Below, in pieces: positions 35,551 through 47,680 of a DNA stretch of 64,000 nucleotides (position 1 is the stretch's first letter; every line of letters begins with the position of its first letter). Source of the DNA: Mercenaria mercenaria (taxonomy: Eukaryota > Mollusca > Bivalvia > Venerida > Veneridae); NCBI RefSeq assembly GCF_021730395.1, contig NC_069371.1, positions 68,974,001-69,038,000 on the forward strand. Direction: 5' to 3'. A program made the position numbers and the translations under genes. The notes beneath the pieces were generated by a model, which saw nothing but the letters and a program-made list of their open reading frames with translations, was not told the origin of the DNA and made no database searches.

Positions 35551-37428
35551 ATAGATAAATAAATAAATAGATAAAATATCGTACACTGGCAAATAGATCT
35601 CGTGAGTCGAGCGCTCGGAGTGAATTTTTTTCTTAAAAAAAAAGCTCGTAATGGATTTAAATCAACCACTTAAATTTCACAGCTCAGATGGATATAAATA
35701 AATTATTGTTGAAGCAAGTTACGACCACTTGCTATCTTGTCTTGTCACAAATCATATAATGTGAACAGTTAAATTGAAAATATAAAATATACCTCAAATA
35801 TAAAAGTAAAAACAGTGCGCCAATATTGTTTGCGAAATGGTATTCGTGATTTTGAATCTTTTTAGGCTTAGTTGTTTATAATTTGTATACAAGATATTAA
35901 GTAAACAGATCTAACAATACGTGTTTGAAAGCGGTATTCTGTCCTATTCTCTTCTGTTTTGTTCTGTTCTGTTTTGTTCTATTCTAATGTATATTTAAGA
36001 TAAAAATGGATGATTTTTAAAAAAGGACCTAATTGTGTTTTTGGTGTACGCAAACATCTGACGAAGTGTCATATCTCTGCTTTACAACTGCGGTTTTAAT
36101 TCCCGTATCATTACTCAGCATCACAGCTATATTACTTTATAAATGTTCCTAGAATTCGTCCCAGTACTGACTAGTTCTGCGCTAATAAAATACAATTCCT
36201 CAACATGAATCGGAGCTGGCAGGCGAAGTCAATTTTAGTAAAGTCGTAGATAACATATTACTCCACATATGGATCGAACGAGCGAGCACCTTCCTGACAT
36301 AGAAACTTGGTAATAAATGCGGCTATATCAGTTTTGTTCTCAATTTCGTGCCTATTAAATCCATATACCGGTACCACTTTTAAAACGCCGCATTCCAACA
36401 TTTATTATGTTTGCGCTGCTGTCTATTCGGTTTAGGGAGACCTTTTGTATTTTACATGTAATCAAAACGTACTTATTGTAAGATTTTTTGATTTTTTAAG
36501 CAATCCGTTTGCTATATTTTTAGTTACAGTGTCTTTTTGTCGCGTGGCTTCTTTGCGATGCATGGCTGTGTGAATGTGTTTTGGGTGCTCTGTGATTCCG
36601 GGAAATCTACCCTTACCTTTTATGTTTTTATATAGAAAGCCATTTATTGATTACATAGGATTTGTGTCTAAATTTCAAACATCATTATATGAATTCATTA
36701 AACATAAATATAGATTTCCAAGGGACCATTTACTTATAAATAACCGAAAGTCAACCTTAAGATATACTTGGGCCATGTATTTTCCTCTCGGTGAGTTGTC
36801 ATAGTCGCGTACACGTAAAGATAAAATACCATTTTTGCAAAGTTGGGCGGTTTTCGGTAAAATGGTACCCCTTTTTCACAGATGCTCGCCTCCAAAGTGA
36901 AGGGGATATAAACATTTGTCCAAACGACTCTGTGCCTCGTTCTCGTGTTTTGTAATACATTAACATTTCTACTTTAGCATTTTAATCCATGTTAAGGGAT
37001 TGATATCCGGACTTGTATATTCTTGCTTATATAGCTCCTCTGTAACTCCTCCGTATATAGCTCCCAAAAAAACGAAAACGTCCTCCAAATACAGCTCTCG
37101 GGGAAGCTTAATCCGAAAGAAGCCATATATGGTATGATGTCGCACGACACACATGAAATTACATATACAAATATAATTAAGGAGCATCTCACACATTAAA
37201 ACAAACATTTATTTCTAAATATGAAAAGCTACAGTTCAATCTGTAATTGAATTTGAATTTACAAACTATCAAAGTTATTTGAATGGAGTTAAAACTGTCA
37301 ATAAGATTCTTGATAAAGATACTGTTTTATGGTAATTTCTTCCGAAGTTTGCTTCCGATATATGTCTTTTAACAAAACAGGCTGAAACAAGCAAAGCTAA
37401 ACTCCAGAATGATAAATTTAATGCTCGT
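35551..37428. other. intergenic; (TTCTG)n stretch
   Basis: A TTCTGTTCTGTTTTG stretch lies at about 35,941-35,990. Frames at 36,574-36,804 (plus) and 36,969-37,208 (minus) are 76-79 codons but lack splice context and family resemblance. Confidence 0.5.
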
Positions 37429-40400
37429 CTACAGACTAAACGCATCACCCAGATTTGTACCAAGAATATGCATGACAAATATGACGATGTTGATCAGATA
37501 ACATAAGATGATATATTTCTCTAAGTATATTGGGTCTTTTTCAATCTTTTTACCACAACAACCGTAGTAGTTCGGCTTACAGCATTTGCTTTCAAATGTG
37601 TTATCAAAGCACCCCATTTGTTTAATGAAGATACAGCGACAACACGAACATACAACTGGAATATTCACCTCATATCCCCATTCAAGCTCAACACATACGC
37701 AACACATACAAGGGTCTTTAACCTTTTCAATTGGCTTTTGGACCTTCATTAAATTTCCATCTGCCAATTTCATTTTAACCTCAACTAAACTTCCATCAGG
37801 ATAGTAATTTTGTGCGGCGGAACAACAGGAACAAAAAACGAAAGATAAACAAGTGAAGTTCATGCAACCAATATCAAAAGCATATAGACGACAGAAAGAG
37901 CAGCCAGGTTTTTGTTTACATGTTGATTTTCGAAAGACATTTTTCACAAAAGAACCAAGCATTGAAGCGTAAGTTTTTGTACGATTTAAAGCATTATGCT
38001 TACACGTCATGGAGTATAGCAAAAGCAAAAAGTTTTGTGGGAGGTCTTCAAACAAAAGAGCATACAAAGTTTCTGTCCAGCCGTGTAGCAGCTGGAATCC
38101 AAACGATTTCCCTTTTTCTTTTTTCTCGCAAATTTCACGTCGGGTTTCTCCAATGATATTCAGCAATTTGACTAGGGCAAACACAGAGCCAAAAAGTACG
38201 AAACTGCTGTACCAAATCGTTATTTTAAATGAAGAGGAACCGCATTCTGAAAAGAAAGTAAACGTAAGCAATTTCATTCATACATGTATGAACGCATGAA
38301 TACTTCACACAACAAAAATTTGAAAATGTTAATAGTATAAGATGTAGTTATTTACGGCAATTATGGCACAGTTATTGTCCGTAAGTATTGACCTGGCACT
38401 CATAAATCTTCGTCAATATTTTCGGATGTTTTCGTTAATTTACGCAATATTTGTATTTTGAAAATATCTATATTACTGAAGTAACAGATACAGTTAACCG
38501 ATGATACGATGGCTCAGTGGTAAGGTGCCTGACTTCCAAGCATGTTACCACGGGTTCGAAAATTACAATAAATAATTTTTGATACAATGTAATTTTATCG
38601 ATGCCTGTTTTATTGTTACACTATTTGATGCATCATATTTTAATGAATTTTATTTTTTTTCTCCTGTAGTATTTATTTTCGGGAAAAGCTGGTGACAAGT
38701 ATATATATATATACTTTGTATGTTTGTATATGATCCTTCTAAAACCATTTTATTCCACTTTTTCTACAACGGTTAAATATGATAACATTCAGTAAATGGA
38801 CAATAAAAATCACGATACGTTTGATGGTTAGTTTGCATATAAAATATATAAAAAAGATTCGGTCAGACGTAGGACTCGAACCAACAACCCTGAGCGTGGC
38901 AGCTAAACGCTTTTGCCGCACAGCTACCTGCACATGTGACATTACGTTTACAAGAAATTATATATATCTTATAGTCATTCATGTTCGGACACCGAGAATT
39001 AATTTACGGAAATAAACGGAATATTCATGAGTGCCAGGTCAATACTTACGGACAATACCTTTTAGATCCGTTGCATTTTGTGATATTTGTTATCTAAGGG
39101 TCATTTTAACAGTATTACAGATTCTTATCCATATAAGGGCTTTCAATGAAACGCTTATGTTTTGTATACCCCTAATAATATTTCAGTTATACAAATAAAT
39201 GGGAAAATTAGATCTGATCTTGGTCACAAACATCCCTGCAGGCTTCTGAAGACGTTAAATAATATCCAAAACAAATATTATTATCCCTGTATTGGTCAAC
39301 CGATCGGAACCTAAAAGTTTTATGGTGATATAATAACGGCCTTCTCTGCCAACAAACACAATTACAATGACAGAGGAAGAATCACTTTGCAAACATACTG
39401 TGGCTCGCTTTTGAAATACTTTACTTGATAAAGATTATAATGAAATAAAAGTTTTAAATAGCTCTCTGCGAAGTTACACATTCGTTATCAAAATCAAACA
39501 AGCTTTTAATTTTATGTCGGCCCGAAGATCAAAATTCAACTTCATGACTTGCTGAATTTCAGTCCCAAGCCACCCAAGAAGACCGAAATTAAAATTTTCA
39601 AAACGTCTAATTTCGAATTAGCATTTATGATTTCGAACCAGCTCTATGCTCGAAATTCTTATCACAAAAGGCAAACTTCTACTTGATATTGAATTAAAAG
39701 CCTGTTCAGAGACTGACACTAATATTTATAAGCCAGAAATAAATGTCGGGCCAGCTCAAAAATCATTCTTCAAATTTTGAAAAGCTGAATTTAGATGTTA
39801 TACTGAAATTTGGATCTGCTCAAGATCATAATTCAATGTTTTAGAAATCGTGCCCGAACGAAAAACTCACTATTCAAGATTCTATGAAGCTAAATATACT
39901 ACTTCTGGTATTATAATTCAAACCTGCATGAATTTTCAAAGCAATCGAATTGAAAGCTGTAACTAAATGTGAAACTAGCTTTTAAAACAGCTGAATTTCG
40001 ATCTTGCATTGAATATAATTTCGAGCCCTCTCGACGTTTCGAAAATCTAGCACAGTATGTCGAACCAGCTCGAACATCAAAATTTAGATTTTCTACCAGA
40101 ACATCTAGCAGTATTGAATTAAGAGCCAGCTTAATTATCGCAATTCAAATTTTCGTAATGACAACTGAATAGAAATTCATGCTAGCATTAAAAGCTTGAA
40201 TTTTAATTTTCAACTGACTCTAATTTCGAAGTCAAGCTCAAATTTTGGTGTTTTCATTTAATTTCAACATCGATCTTCAAGTTTGCTCAAAATGCAATAT
40301 CAGTTCGATATTTATCTTTTCGAAAATTTGAATTTCGATCTTTTAATTTGTCATAAATATGCCGCCTCAGATTTCAACTCTGAAATATTCTATTTCTTTC

Positions 40401-42731
40401 TTCATACATGGGCGAAATTTGATACAAGAATAAATTCAGTTCGTTCCTAGAAAATGAAAACTTTATATGAAACAATAGCCAAATAAATACAGATTACTAA
40501 GCGGTTTGCGTTAGTCTTAAAGGGCTGATAGTAAAGTATTTATGTTTTATCATGCAGAAGTGATTTCAGCAAATTTTTCACATTTTACAAGACAGACATC
40601 TACAAGATAGACAAACATAATATATACAACAAAAGGTCATTTTTAATTCATCTTAACTAGATCTATTAAATATCTTAACTATTAAATAGTTTAAGAAAGA
40701 CAATAGACTGAGTATTATCACATCGTTTGGAAAGCTAAAATATCTATATAATACTTTTTTCAAAATTTACATATACACTTAGGACCATTTCAAACCACAC
40801 ACCTATATAATGCCGCGTTGTTCAATTAGTTTTGAACCATTTTTTTGCATAATTTGAATATAAATGATTAAACACATGAATCTTAATCCCAACTGATAAA
40901 CATATAGGTATAAAATTAACAAATAAATAATATCACTGTAAAATTCGAATAAATGAATCACAAAACAGTTTGTGCGTCCGAGTAATTAATACTTCGAGTG
41001 TCCTCTCACAACATGCACACACCTGTGCCTCATCAGCAGCACTTAGTTCCGGATGACCAACTGGGGAATATTCTTCCATTCCTGCACAATGTCCTGTTCC
41101 AGTTCACGGAAATTGCAAGAGGCATTGAATCGATTCCATACTTACCTGTTCCGCTCGTCCCACAGGTGCTCAATAACACTAAGATCCGGCGGGAAATGCA
41201 GCTGCCGCCCGTTCTGTTGTTGCAGCAATATCTGTGTCGTGCGTAGGCTGGTGCAACTGCATGCCACGTCCACCGGCTCGTATGTGCGGTATTGCGACAG
41301 GGACCAAGATGTACCTGGTACATAGCTGCATTAAAGTTCGCGCGAACACCTATCAAGTCTAGCTTGGTGTGTAACGACAATATATATATAATAATTATAT
41401 TATATATATATTATATATCCGGCCCATACCATCATGGAACCACTGCTATACTGGTTTCGTTGAAACAGCCATACGTCGTTCAATCTTTCACCTCGACGTG
41501 TGTATACTCGCATTCTTCCGTCGTTGTGGTACAGACTAAACCGAGTCTTGTCTCTGAACATGACATTTGAACATTCAACAGGACATTTGACCACTCAACA
41601 AATGTCACAACGTTAGTGTCGGCAGGTCGATTGCCCCCGCTGTTGTCGGTGACGTGGTGGCAACCTAGCTTTATTCCCTCTTCGCGGAGCCGTCTGGCGA
41701 CTGTTTGTCGACTACGTGTTTATCATGTGCCCTCATAGTGCATGTCCCGGTCTTGAAACTGTCTCGAAGATGATCTAAAACGATCCACACATCCTGGGCA
41801 GACATTGCTACCCTTTTGCGAGGCTGCCAGGTCTTACTATCAACTCCACCTGTGGCTTAAACTTCTTCCGAAGGTTAGCCGTGGTGGATACATGTTTGCC
41901 AAGACTCGGACACCCTGAAAAGAGAATAACTCAATCCTAAAATTTCACTGAAAAATGTACATTTGTGTTATAATTTATTGTGAATAGATTCATGTGTCTG
42001 AGTGAATGATTGGCTTGCAACGTGCCGGTTATACGACCGATATTCTTGGATATTCTTCCTAACTATAAAAATGTAATAGCTGAAATATGTTTTTTTTTAA
42101 AGTAAATAGAATTGTAAAATAAATAAAAGAAAATAAAATAGATAATTTTGCTTACCAACATTTCCTCGTGCAAAGTGTTGAAATCATGTACGCACCAAGC
42201 GCAAAATTACCTGATCGAAACGGTTGAAAGACTATGATTTATGTACAGCTAATGTATCCAAACTTTATTTATAGACTTTAACCATTACATTGAAACATAT
42301 TTTAAAGTGTCGGATTAAAAATGGTCCTAAGTGTAAAATTAATTCACTCGTACTAAATATCGATAGGGCTAACATTCCCATGTGTCAGTTCCATTACTTA
42401 TCCATTTGCGTAGACAATTTTGTGTAAATATTTCATAAAATGTACATATTTATTTACTCACTGTCTTTTTCCGTTGCACTGCTGTTAAATAATTGAATTG
42501 CATCCTTAAACGCTGGAAAGGAGAACGTAAAATTTTCATTTTTTGCAAGTGCGCTTTCATCAGAAATCGTTCCCACAATGACATCAGCCAATGACGTCCA
42601 GTCGATCACAACATCTCCAAGGATGAGAAGCGCTGAAAACACGCGTTTAAAAATAGTGAACCCATTATTTTGGATACCACAGCCTGCCTTGGATGTAGAA
42701 ATACTTTCACTTTGCCATTGATCTTCGGTGT
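37429..42731 (-). CDS. cysteine-rich multi-pass membrane protein, partial at 5' end
   Basis: Two minus-strand exons join in phase. Exon A (42,462-42,731) follows TTACTTACAG and ends AAAGACA|GTGAGT. Exon B (37,429-38,246) follows TTTCTTTTCAG and runs to the stop. The phase-1 join makes a lysine codon and a product of at least about 360 residues. Visible segments, in order: a polar N-terminal stretch, a helix with ALLILGDVVIDWTSLADVI, a second hydrophobic segment (SSFVLFGSVFALVKLL), GETRREICEK, a third segment leading into FEDLPQNFLLLLY, a cysteine-dense domain with CMCCVC, CSCCRC and CCGKK, and a last membrane helix near the C-terminus (YIILCYLINIVIFVMHIL). The EDLPQ-type membrane context recalls uncharacterised mollusc proteins, distantly XK-like; I do not assign a function. 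A start codon exon should lie beyond 42,731. A broken paralogue is at 25.5-26.3 kb. Confidence 0.7.
38374..39056. mobile_element. inverted-repeat element carrying two tRNA-like segments
   Basis: A perfect 30-base inverted repeat (ATTGTCCGTAAGTATTGACC... at 38,374-38,403 and its mirror at 39,027-39,056) encloses 683 bases. Just inside the ends, similarity continues loosely (TTTACGNAA, ATATT). Inside, GATGGCTCAGTGGTAAGG...GGGTTCGAAA (38,510-38,562, plus) and a minus-strand TAGCTGTGCGGCAAAAGCG...GGTTCGAGTCC (38,868-38,931) are tRNA-like and face each other. It lies in the 4.2-kb intron of the cysteine-rich membrane protein gene. No target duplication was clear. Confidence 0.7.
39470..40400. repeat. 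degenerate AT-rich repeat field (GAATTTCGA / AGCTCGAAA)
   Basis: TGAATTTCGATCTT, AGCTCGAA and CAAAATTCAA-type words recur on both strands every 30-60 bases without a crisp unit. Probably an old tandem array, within the intron of the membrane protein gene. Confidence 0.45.
40774..42335 (-). mobile_element. Tc1/mariner element with TA target duplication
   Basis: Ends CACTTAGGACCATTT (from 40,776) and its exact mirror AAATGGTCCTAAGTG (to 42,333), each bordered by TA, enclose 1,558 bases. The Tc1-type transposase remnant lies between them on the minus strand. Located in the intron of the cysteine-rich membrane protein gene, in the same orientation as that gene. The 15-base match excludes chance for practical purposes. 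Confidence 0.9.
40990..41905 (-). pseudogene. Tc1-type (DD34E) transposase remnant
   Basis: Minus-strand peptides match the Tc1 core in order: MFRDKTRFSLYHNDGRMRVY (equivalent to the usual FSDESRF...DGR.RVWRR), RRGERLNDVWLF, SSGSMMVWAG, and later pieces around the DLSPIEHLWDE region in other frames. The first catalytic segment reads FRDKTRF where SDESRF is usual. A (TA)n stretch at 41,380-41,418 has grown inside the coding region. Several frame changes and substitutions make this a dead copy. Confidence 0.85.
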
Positions 42732-42759
42732 CTGTAAGTAACAAAGATCTATATTTACT

Positions 42760-42850
42760 TGTAATAAAATCTGTAAAAAGATCCTTTGGAAGCAAAGAAT
42801 GCAACCAAGAAGAATAATAGCAGACTCGGTTTGATTGAGTCATGAGAGGT
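42760..42850 (-). repeat. duplicated segment 5' of the membrane protein exon
   Basis: Matches 28,615-28,996 in two blocks (CCTTTGGAAGCANAGANTGCA and AGACTCGGTTTGATTGAGTC). Supports duplication of the whole upstream region together with the pseudogene copy. Confidence 0.55.
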
Positions 42851-43172
42851 TATGAAATGTAAGTCTAAAATAGTATTAAAACAAAACCTTGACCTGCAAT
42901 GATGCATTCTACTCCCGTGGAGGCCTTGTGAGATCTAGGTCTGGCAAAATACACACAAGCCGAATACAACATTGCATATCAAGGTAGATCTACTGTCATT
43001 TTATTGCATGACTCCTTATATAAATCGCCGGTCCATTGTTTGTGTTATTATTTGTCATTATGATTGGATGAAAACGTAACTAAAAAGGTCCAACAGAATG
43101 AGCAATAGACTCCTTATTTTTTCCTGGATGACTATTGACTCCTGAATATGAACAATTGACCATTTATCCTGT
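42851..43172. other. no recognisable feature
   Basis: No supported exon or repeat; includes a CTAGGTCTGGCAAAATACAC-type stretch of unknown nature. Confidence 0.45.
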
Positions 43173-44156
43173 TAAAGGCCTAGATTCACTACTATATAAG
43201 TGTTCCCCCCCCCCCCCCCCCCCCCCAATCCAGTATACAACTCCCATCTTATCTGCTGTTTATCAGCGATTATGTAACAGTAACTGATTAGAGGGCAATT
43301 AGCACAGCAGGGACCCCAACTAGACCATGAAGATGTGTACAGTGGAGTTGAAAGAAATTAATTTTTCTTCAGTGAATATGGAATGATAATAATAATAAAT
43401 ATTATTTTGATATTATATAGATGATAATAACTATTACTTTAATGTTATAATAATAATAATAATAATAATAATAATCATTATAATAATAATAATTATTATT
43501 ATTATCATTTTATTACATATAGGATGATAAAAGATACAGTAATAAATTTGAAAATAATACTGATAATAAAACACAAGTATAGAGAAAACTTCATGAGTTC
43601 TTTATGCTGACAAACAAGTTAATATAAAATTATTGTGTTCCATCTACACTCAATTTTCATTTTTAGTATGTTGCTTTGCTTTGTAACTTTGAAATGCACA
43701 TACTGTTTTCAATTTTAGACAAATGTTATCTACAGTATTCTGCCAGCTTTAAATGAGTGAAAGACACATTTTTCTGAAATATCACAATTCTCCAGACAGA
43801 ATTTGAAAAAATAAAAACTTGCATATTTCTTTAAGTAAGTTTCTCATTATTTTATTAGTGTGAAAATAAGTTTCTGATTATTTTATTATTGTGTTTGATC
43901 AACAATATTTTTCTTTACATAGAAATGCCAAAAAAAAATCCTAGTAAAACTTTAATGTTATTAATTATTCATTAATTTAAAATAAATTACATTGTTTCCC
44001 CTTCTCACTAACTGATCATACACTTGAAAGGTAGACTGACTCTCCAATAAACAATGACCCTTGTTTATTGGAACCATACTGTGATGGTCATTAGCCCCCA
44101 ACTGTGCTGGTGAAGACAGAAATCCCTTGGCCCACTGCCAAAATCTAGGCCTTTAA
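43173..44156. mobile_element. non-autonomous element flanked by TTAA
   Basis: TTAA-AGGCCTAGATT at 43,173-43,187 is mirrored by AATCTAGGCCT-TTAA at 44,142-44,156. An 11-base inverted end with duplicated TTAA is the signature of Kolobok- or piggyBac-type insertions. The 976-base interior has no reading frame of note, only a poly-C tract (43,205-43,226), an ATAATA microsatellite (43,447-43,510) and AT-rich DNA, so it must depend on another element. Confidence 0.6.
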
Positions 44157-44331
44157 AACTAGATTTATCTGGGAAACGAGTCAATAATCCATTATTTCTC
44201 TGTTTTGCCAACTTGAGCTAATCGATTGTGTGAAGAAATTGAAGAACTTGAAGAAATGAAGACTGAGTGTAAGTAAGTGTCTAAGGATTTAGATAAAAGT
44301 GCTTGATATGTTCTAAAGGTCAATATTTATA

Positions 44332-44455
44332 GGTTATTAGCTTTGTATCGGGAAATATGTACTCGTTCTTCAGCGAAAATATTGCGCGACTTTAGGAGCG
44401 CAATATTCTTCCGCTGAAGAACGAGTACATATTTCCCGATGCAAAGATAATAACC
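44332..44455. repeat. long near-perfect hairpin (about 55-bp arms)
   Basis: GGTTATTAGCTTTGTATCGGG... pairs with ...CCCGATGCAAAGATAATAACC. The arms are about 55 bases with few mismatches and a loop near TTTAGGA. The inner GCGCAATATT repeats make the tip GC-richer. Probably a foldback MITE. Non-coding. Confidence 0.8.
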
Positions 44456-44459
44456 TTTT

Positions 44460-47400
44460 TATTACATACGCATCTACACATATAAATATTACGTAAATAT
44501 CATAAATATGTTCAATAGCCTGAATAGGATTGACAATACAAAACTAAATAGAAAAAAATAGTGCAACAACACATACTGAATTACGTCACGCACCCGATAA
44601 TGGCGATATGTAATGCAGGCGTCAGTGTATGGAAAAATATTGACGTTTCCGGTACCAGTGTAACTTTACGGGGAATAGCAACGAGTATGTTATAAAATAA
44701 TGTTATTATAGATACACTTTAATCTATACCTGGTACCTAAATCGCTTTCGGTTGTATAAATGTTCATAATAAAAACAAACTGCCTAATCACGTGTGTATG
44801 TATTCGCCAGAAGTCACCAAATGCCTGAAGAAAACAATCATTCCCGTAATCATAACCAATTTTAACTGATACGCTGAGCAGATCTCCAAACACCAATAGA
44901 CCAAAAGTGTTTGAAGCTCAATCAAAAAAAATATATGCAGGTTAGATCTCTTGAAGGATAAAGGTTGGCACTTCACGCCTCGATTCGATTTTATTAACGG
45001 CGTTTTTGAAGGCAAATGATGACGGATTGCTGTCAGCTAAACACTATTTGAAAGTCGGCAATTTAATTTTCAAAGGTACTTACAAAACGGGTCATAATTT
45101 TACATATTCTACCTAAAATATATATGAGCAGTTTTGGTATTCAGCCATTCCGTGTTCAGCTTCCTGTTTGTCAGGAGTGAATGATCCGTAGGCATTGCTT
45201 AACAACAATTTAAGAATCTTTGCATCACATAAGTTATGGACGAACATGGTAATTGTTCATTCGATCCAAAATTTCGAAGTGGAAAGTGTCATTCATGGCA
45301 CAAAATAAACAAACAAACAAACAAAACAACATAAAACGAGAAAGAAATAAAATTCTATAAAATGTACCTTATAGAATCTATAAATAATCCTTGAATACTG
45401 ATACCCAAGTGGTGAATTGTTTAATGAATATATTTTACACACGCTAAAAGAATTAATATTTCTACAATATTAGCCTACGACGTGTAAACAGTGCTGCAAC
45501 AACTGACTTTTCCAAGTATAGGAGAGATCGTGTTTGTAAACAAATCCATTGTATTTTCTATTTTTAGAACTGACAAGACAAAGACCGGGTAGGCAGACGC
45601 CGAGCGTCCATGTTTTTTGTAAACAGTGATGTTTTTCTAACGGCTTAAACTTTCTTAAAACACAAATAATATCAATAATTTTTTGATCAATGGAAAGCGT
45701 ATAAAACAAGCAATTTATTGATTACTTTTGATTATAATTTCGAAATTAAATGGATTAATTATGAACGCTTAACTTACAGTGTTTTTTCAAAAAGTTTGGA
45801 GGATCGCTACGCCACTATTAAAATCTTATGTCATTTAAAACGGTTATTCATTTTAAACAGATATTTAAATGGGAAAATATGAAAATCGTAAGCATTTCAA
45901 AACTTTTTCAATTTTTAAAATCCATAAATGAGCAACAGTTATTAGAAATTAAAAATTCAGATCTCATACACAAACGATGTAAAAACATTTGTTTTACCCA
46001 CCACCAGATAAACAGGTATTTATGCGTGACGTCATGGCGATCCATTTGCTATAACTTACGTCAGAAGTTAAATGAAAAAAGAGGCCCGTCCAAGAGTTTT
46101 TGTAAAGTCCAATGAATGGTGTTACGATTACCTAACATAATTATGTATTTCTTTTATTCAAATCCGCAATTTTTAAGTTTTTACACACCAGTTTTCAGGA
46201 CGCAAATACCGCCAGTGCATTTTCCAAAACTTTACATGAAATAATTAGCATTAGCCTTGAACTCGAGACGATCACAATTCAGATTTTTCTCCAGTTAGTA
46301 AATCTAAATAGGTTAACTAACAATTAAAATAAGCCTTGTTACATTGATTTCTGCATATATAGAAGAAATATGTATCTCTTTCTTTTTTATTTAATAAAGC
46401 ACCGTAACTTTAATCTGCCATGAAACGCACGTGCACTTTTCCCGCCAAAATAAACGCTTATGTTTGTTTGCACAACAAACAGCATTTGGGTAAACTATGG
46501 ATACTTTTCAAGTCGCAAAGCGAGAGATTCGGAGCTATTCTGTCACGCCATTAAAAAGATTCCGGCGGCACAAATAGCAATAGATCTACTGCCGATATAT
46601 TAATAACGTAGGTATGACACAAATATTACTGGCCATGTCGCATTATACGTATCACTTACGTGTAAGCGTATTTATTTAACTGTGTCATCTAGTAACACTA
46701 TCGTAAGAAAATGGTATCTGAAACGATCAACCAGTAGTATAATTTCATGTATCATGAAAGATATGCTTCACTGATAAAAAAAAAATCACCAGAAACTACA
46801 TGTAACTGAAATATAAGTAATGATATTAAGCTGTCCGTTGACAGATTCTAATATAGATCTTTCAGTTTTAAACCCAAAAAAATTAGTTTTTAGTTTCAGC
46901 ATTCTATCATCAAAATGAAGCGTGTCGAGAAAGTCGAAAAAAATCAGAACGATCGATTACTGTGTTTCATAAACCACAAAGTAGAGCCTCATCATACTCA
47001 AACTGTAATGACGTCACGAATAATACGTCACAATTCTTGAAACCATTGGGATTTCCAAAGTAAACAAAAGTTTCTTTGGCTGCTATCGGCTCGGGATGTT
47101 TGCAGGTAGACTTTATCTAATTGTTCAATAAAGTTTGTTGTTTGGTAAAATTGTTAATGAGTTAATGTTTTTTTTTCGAAAGTGATTTACCTCGGCTTTT
47201 AAAACCGGAAGCTGGATAAGGTATAGCGGACTACAGAACGGCAATTTTGATAGTGTTAGTTAGCTGGTAAATTGAACGGCTTTAATATCTTTTTTGTTTG
47301 TTGTGCTCAGCGTAACATAGGATGAATATTTTTTTCTTTCATCTGAAAGTTTGTTTACATTGATAATTGAGATGCTGTTCGAGTTATCAGCTGGTATAAA

Positions 47401-47560
47401 ATGACTTAAAAAATACGCGATTTACTTGCCAACAGGTCTGTACTATTTCATAGTATATTAGGTGGGTGGGGTGTGATAATTGCATTTGTTATACCTCACA
47501 TCAATGTCCAATGCAAATTTCCCATTAGTTTAACTTGAATAATATATCATATTCCCCAGA
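44460..47560. other. intergenic; promoter-like patches only
   Basis: No supported exon. An E2F-type site (TTTTCCCGCCAAAA) with a CACGTGCAC just upstream lies at about 46,428-46,452. TGACGTCA (CRE-type) sites occur at 46,027-46,034 and 47,010-47,017. Reading frames at 44,690-45,015, 45,470-45,709 and 45,828-46,115 lack splice context or family resemblance. Confidence 0.45.
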
Positions 47561-47564
47561 GATT

Positions 47565-47680
47565 TTATATCACATGCGCAAAATCGTTATTTTCAATTTC
47601 TGCGCAGGTGGTATGATCCATAATTTCATATCACATGCGCAACAGCGTTATTTTGTTTTACTGCGCATGTGATATTATTT
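47565..47680. repeat. nested inverted repeats (TATCACATGCGCA)
   Basis: TATCACATGCGCA occurs twice on the plus strand (47,568 and 47,630), and its mirror forms, TGCGCAGGTGGTAT (47,603) and TGCGCATGTGATAT (47,662), follow each. This gives two small stem-loops in tandem. Probably part of a decayed MITE that may extend to about 48,330. Confidence 0.65.

Noticed and set aside
44690-45015. 68- and 75-codon minus-strand frames as the missing first exon of the cysteine-rich gene
   Set aside because: Phase and splice sites could not be matched to the acceptor at 42,731.
46497-46577. 26-codon frame MDTFQVAKREIRSYS...
   Set aside because: Behind an E2F-like site but ends quickly and offers no good donor; kept only as a promoter note.
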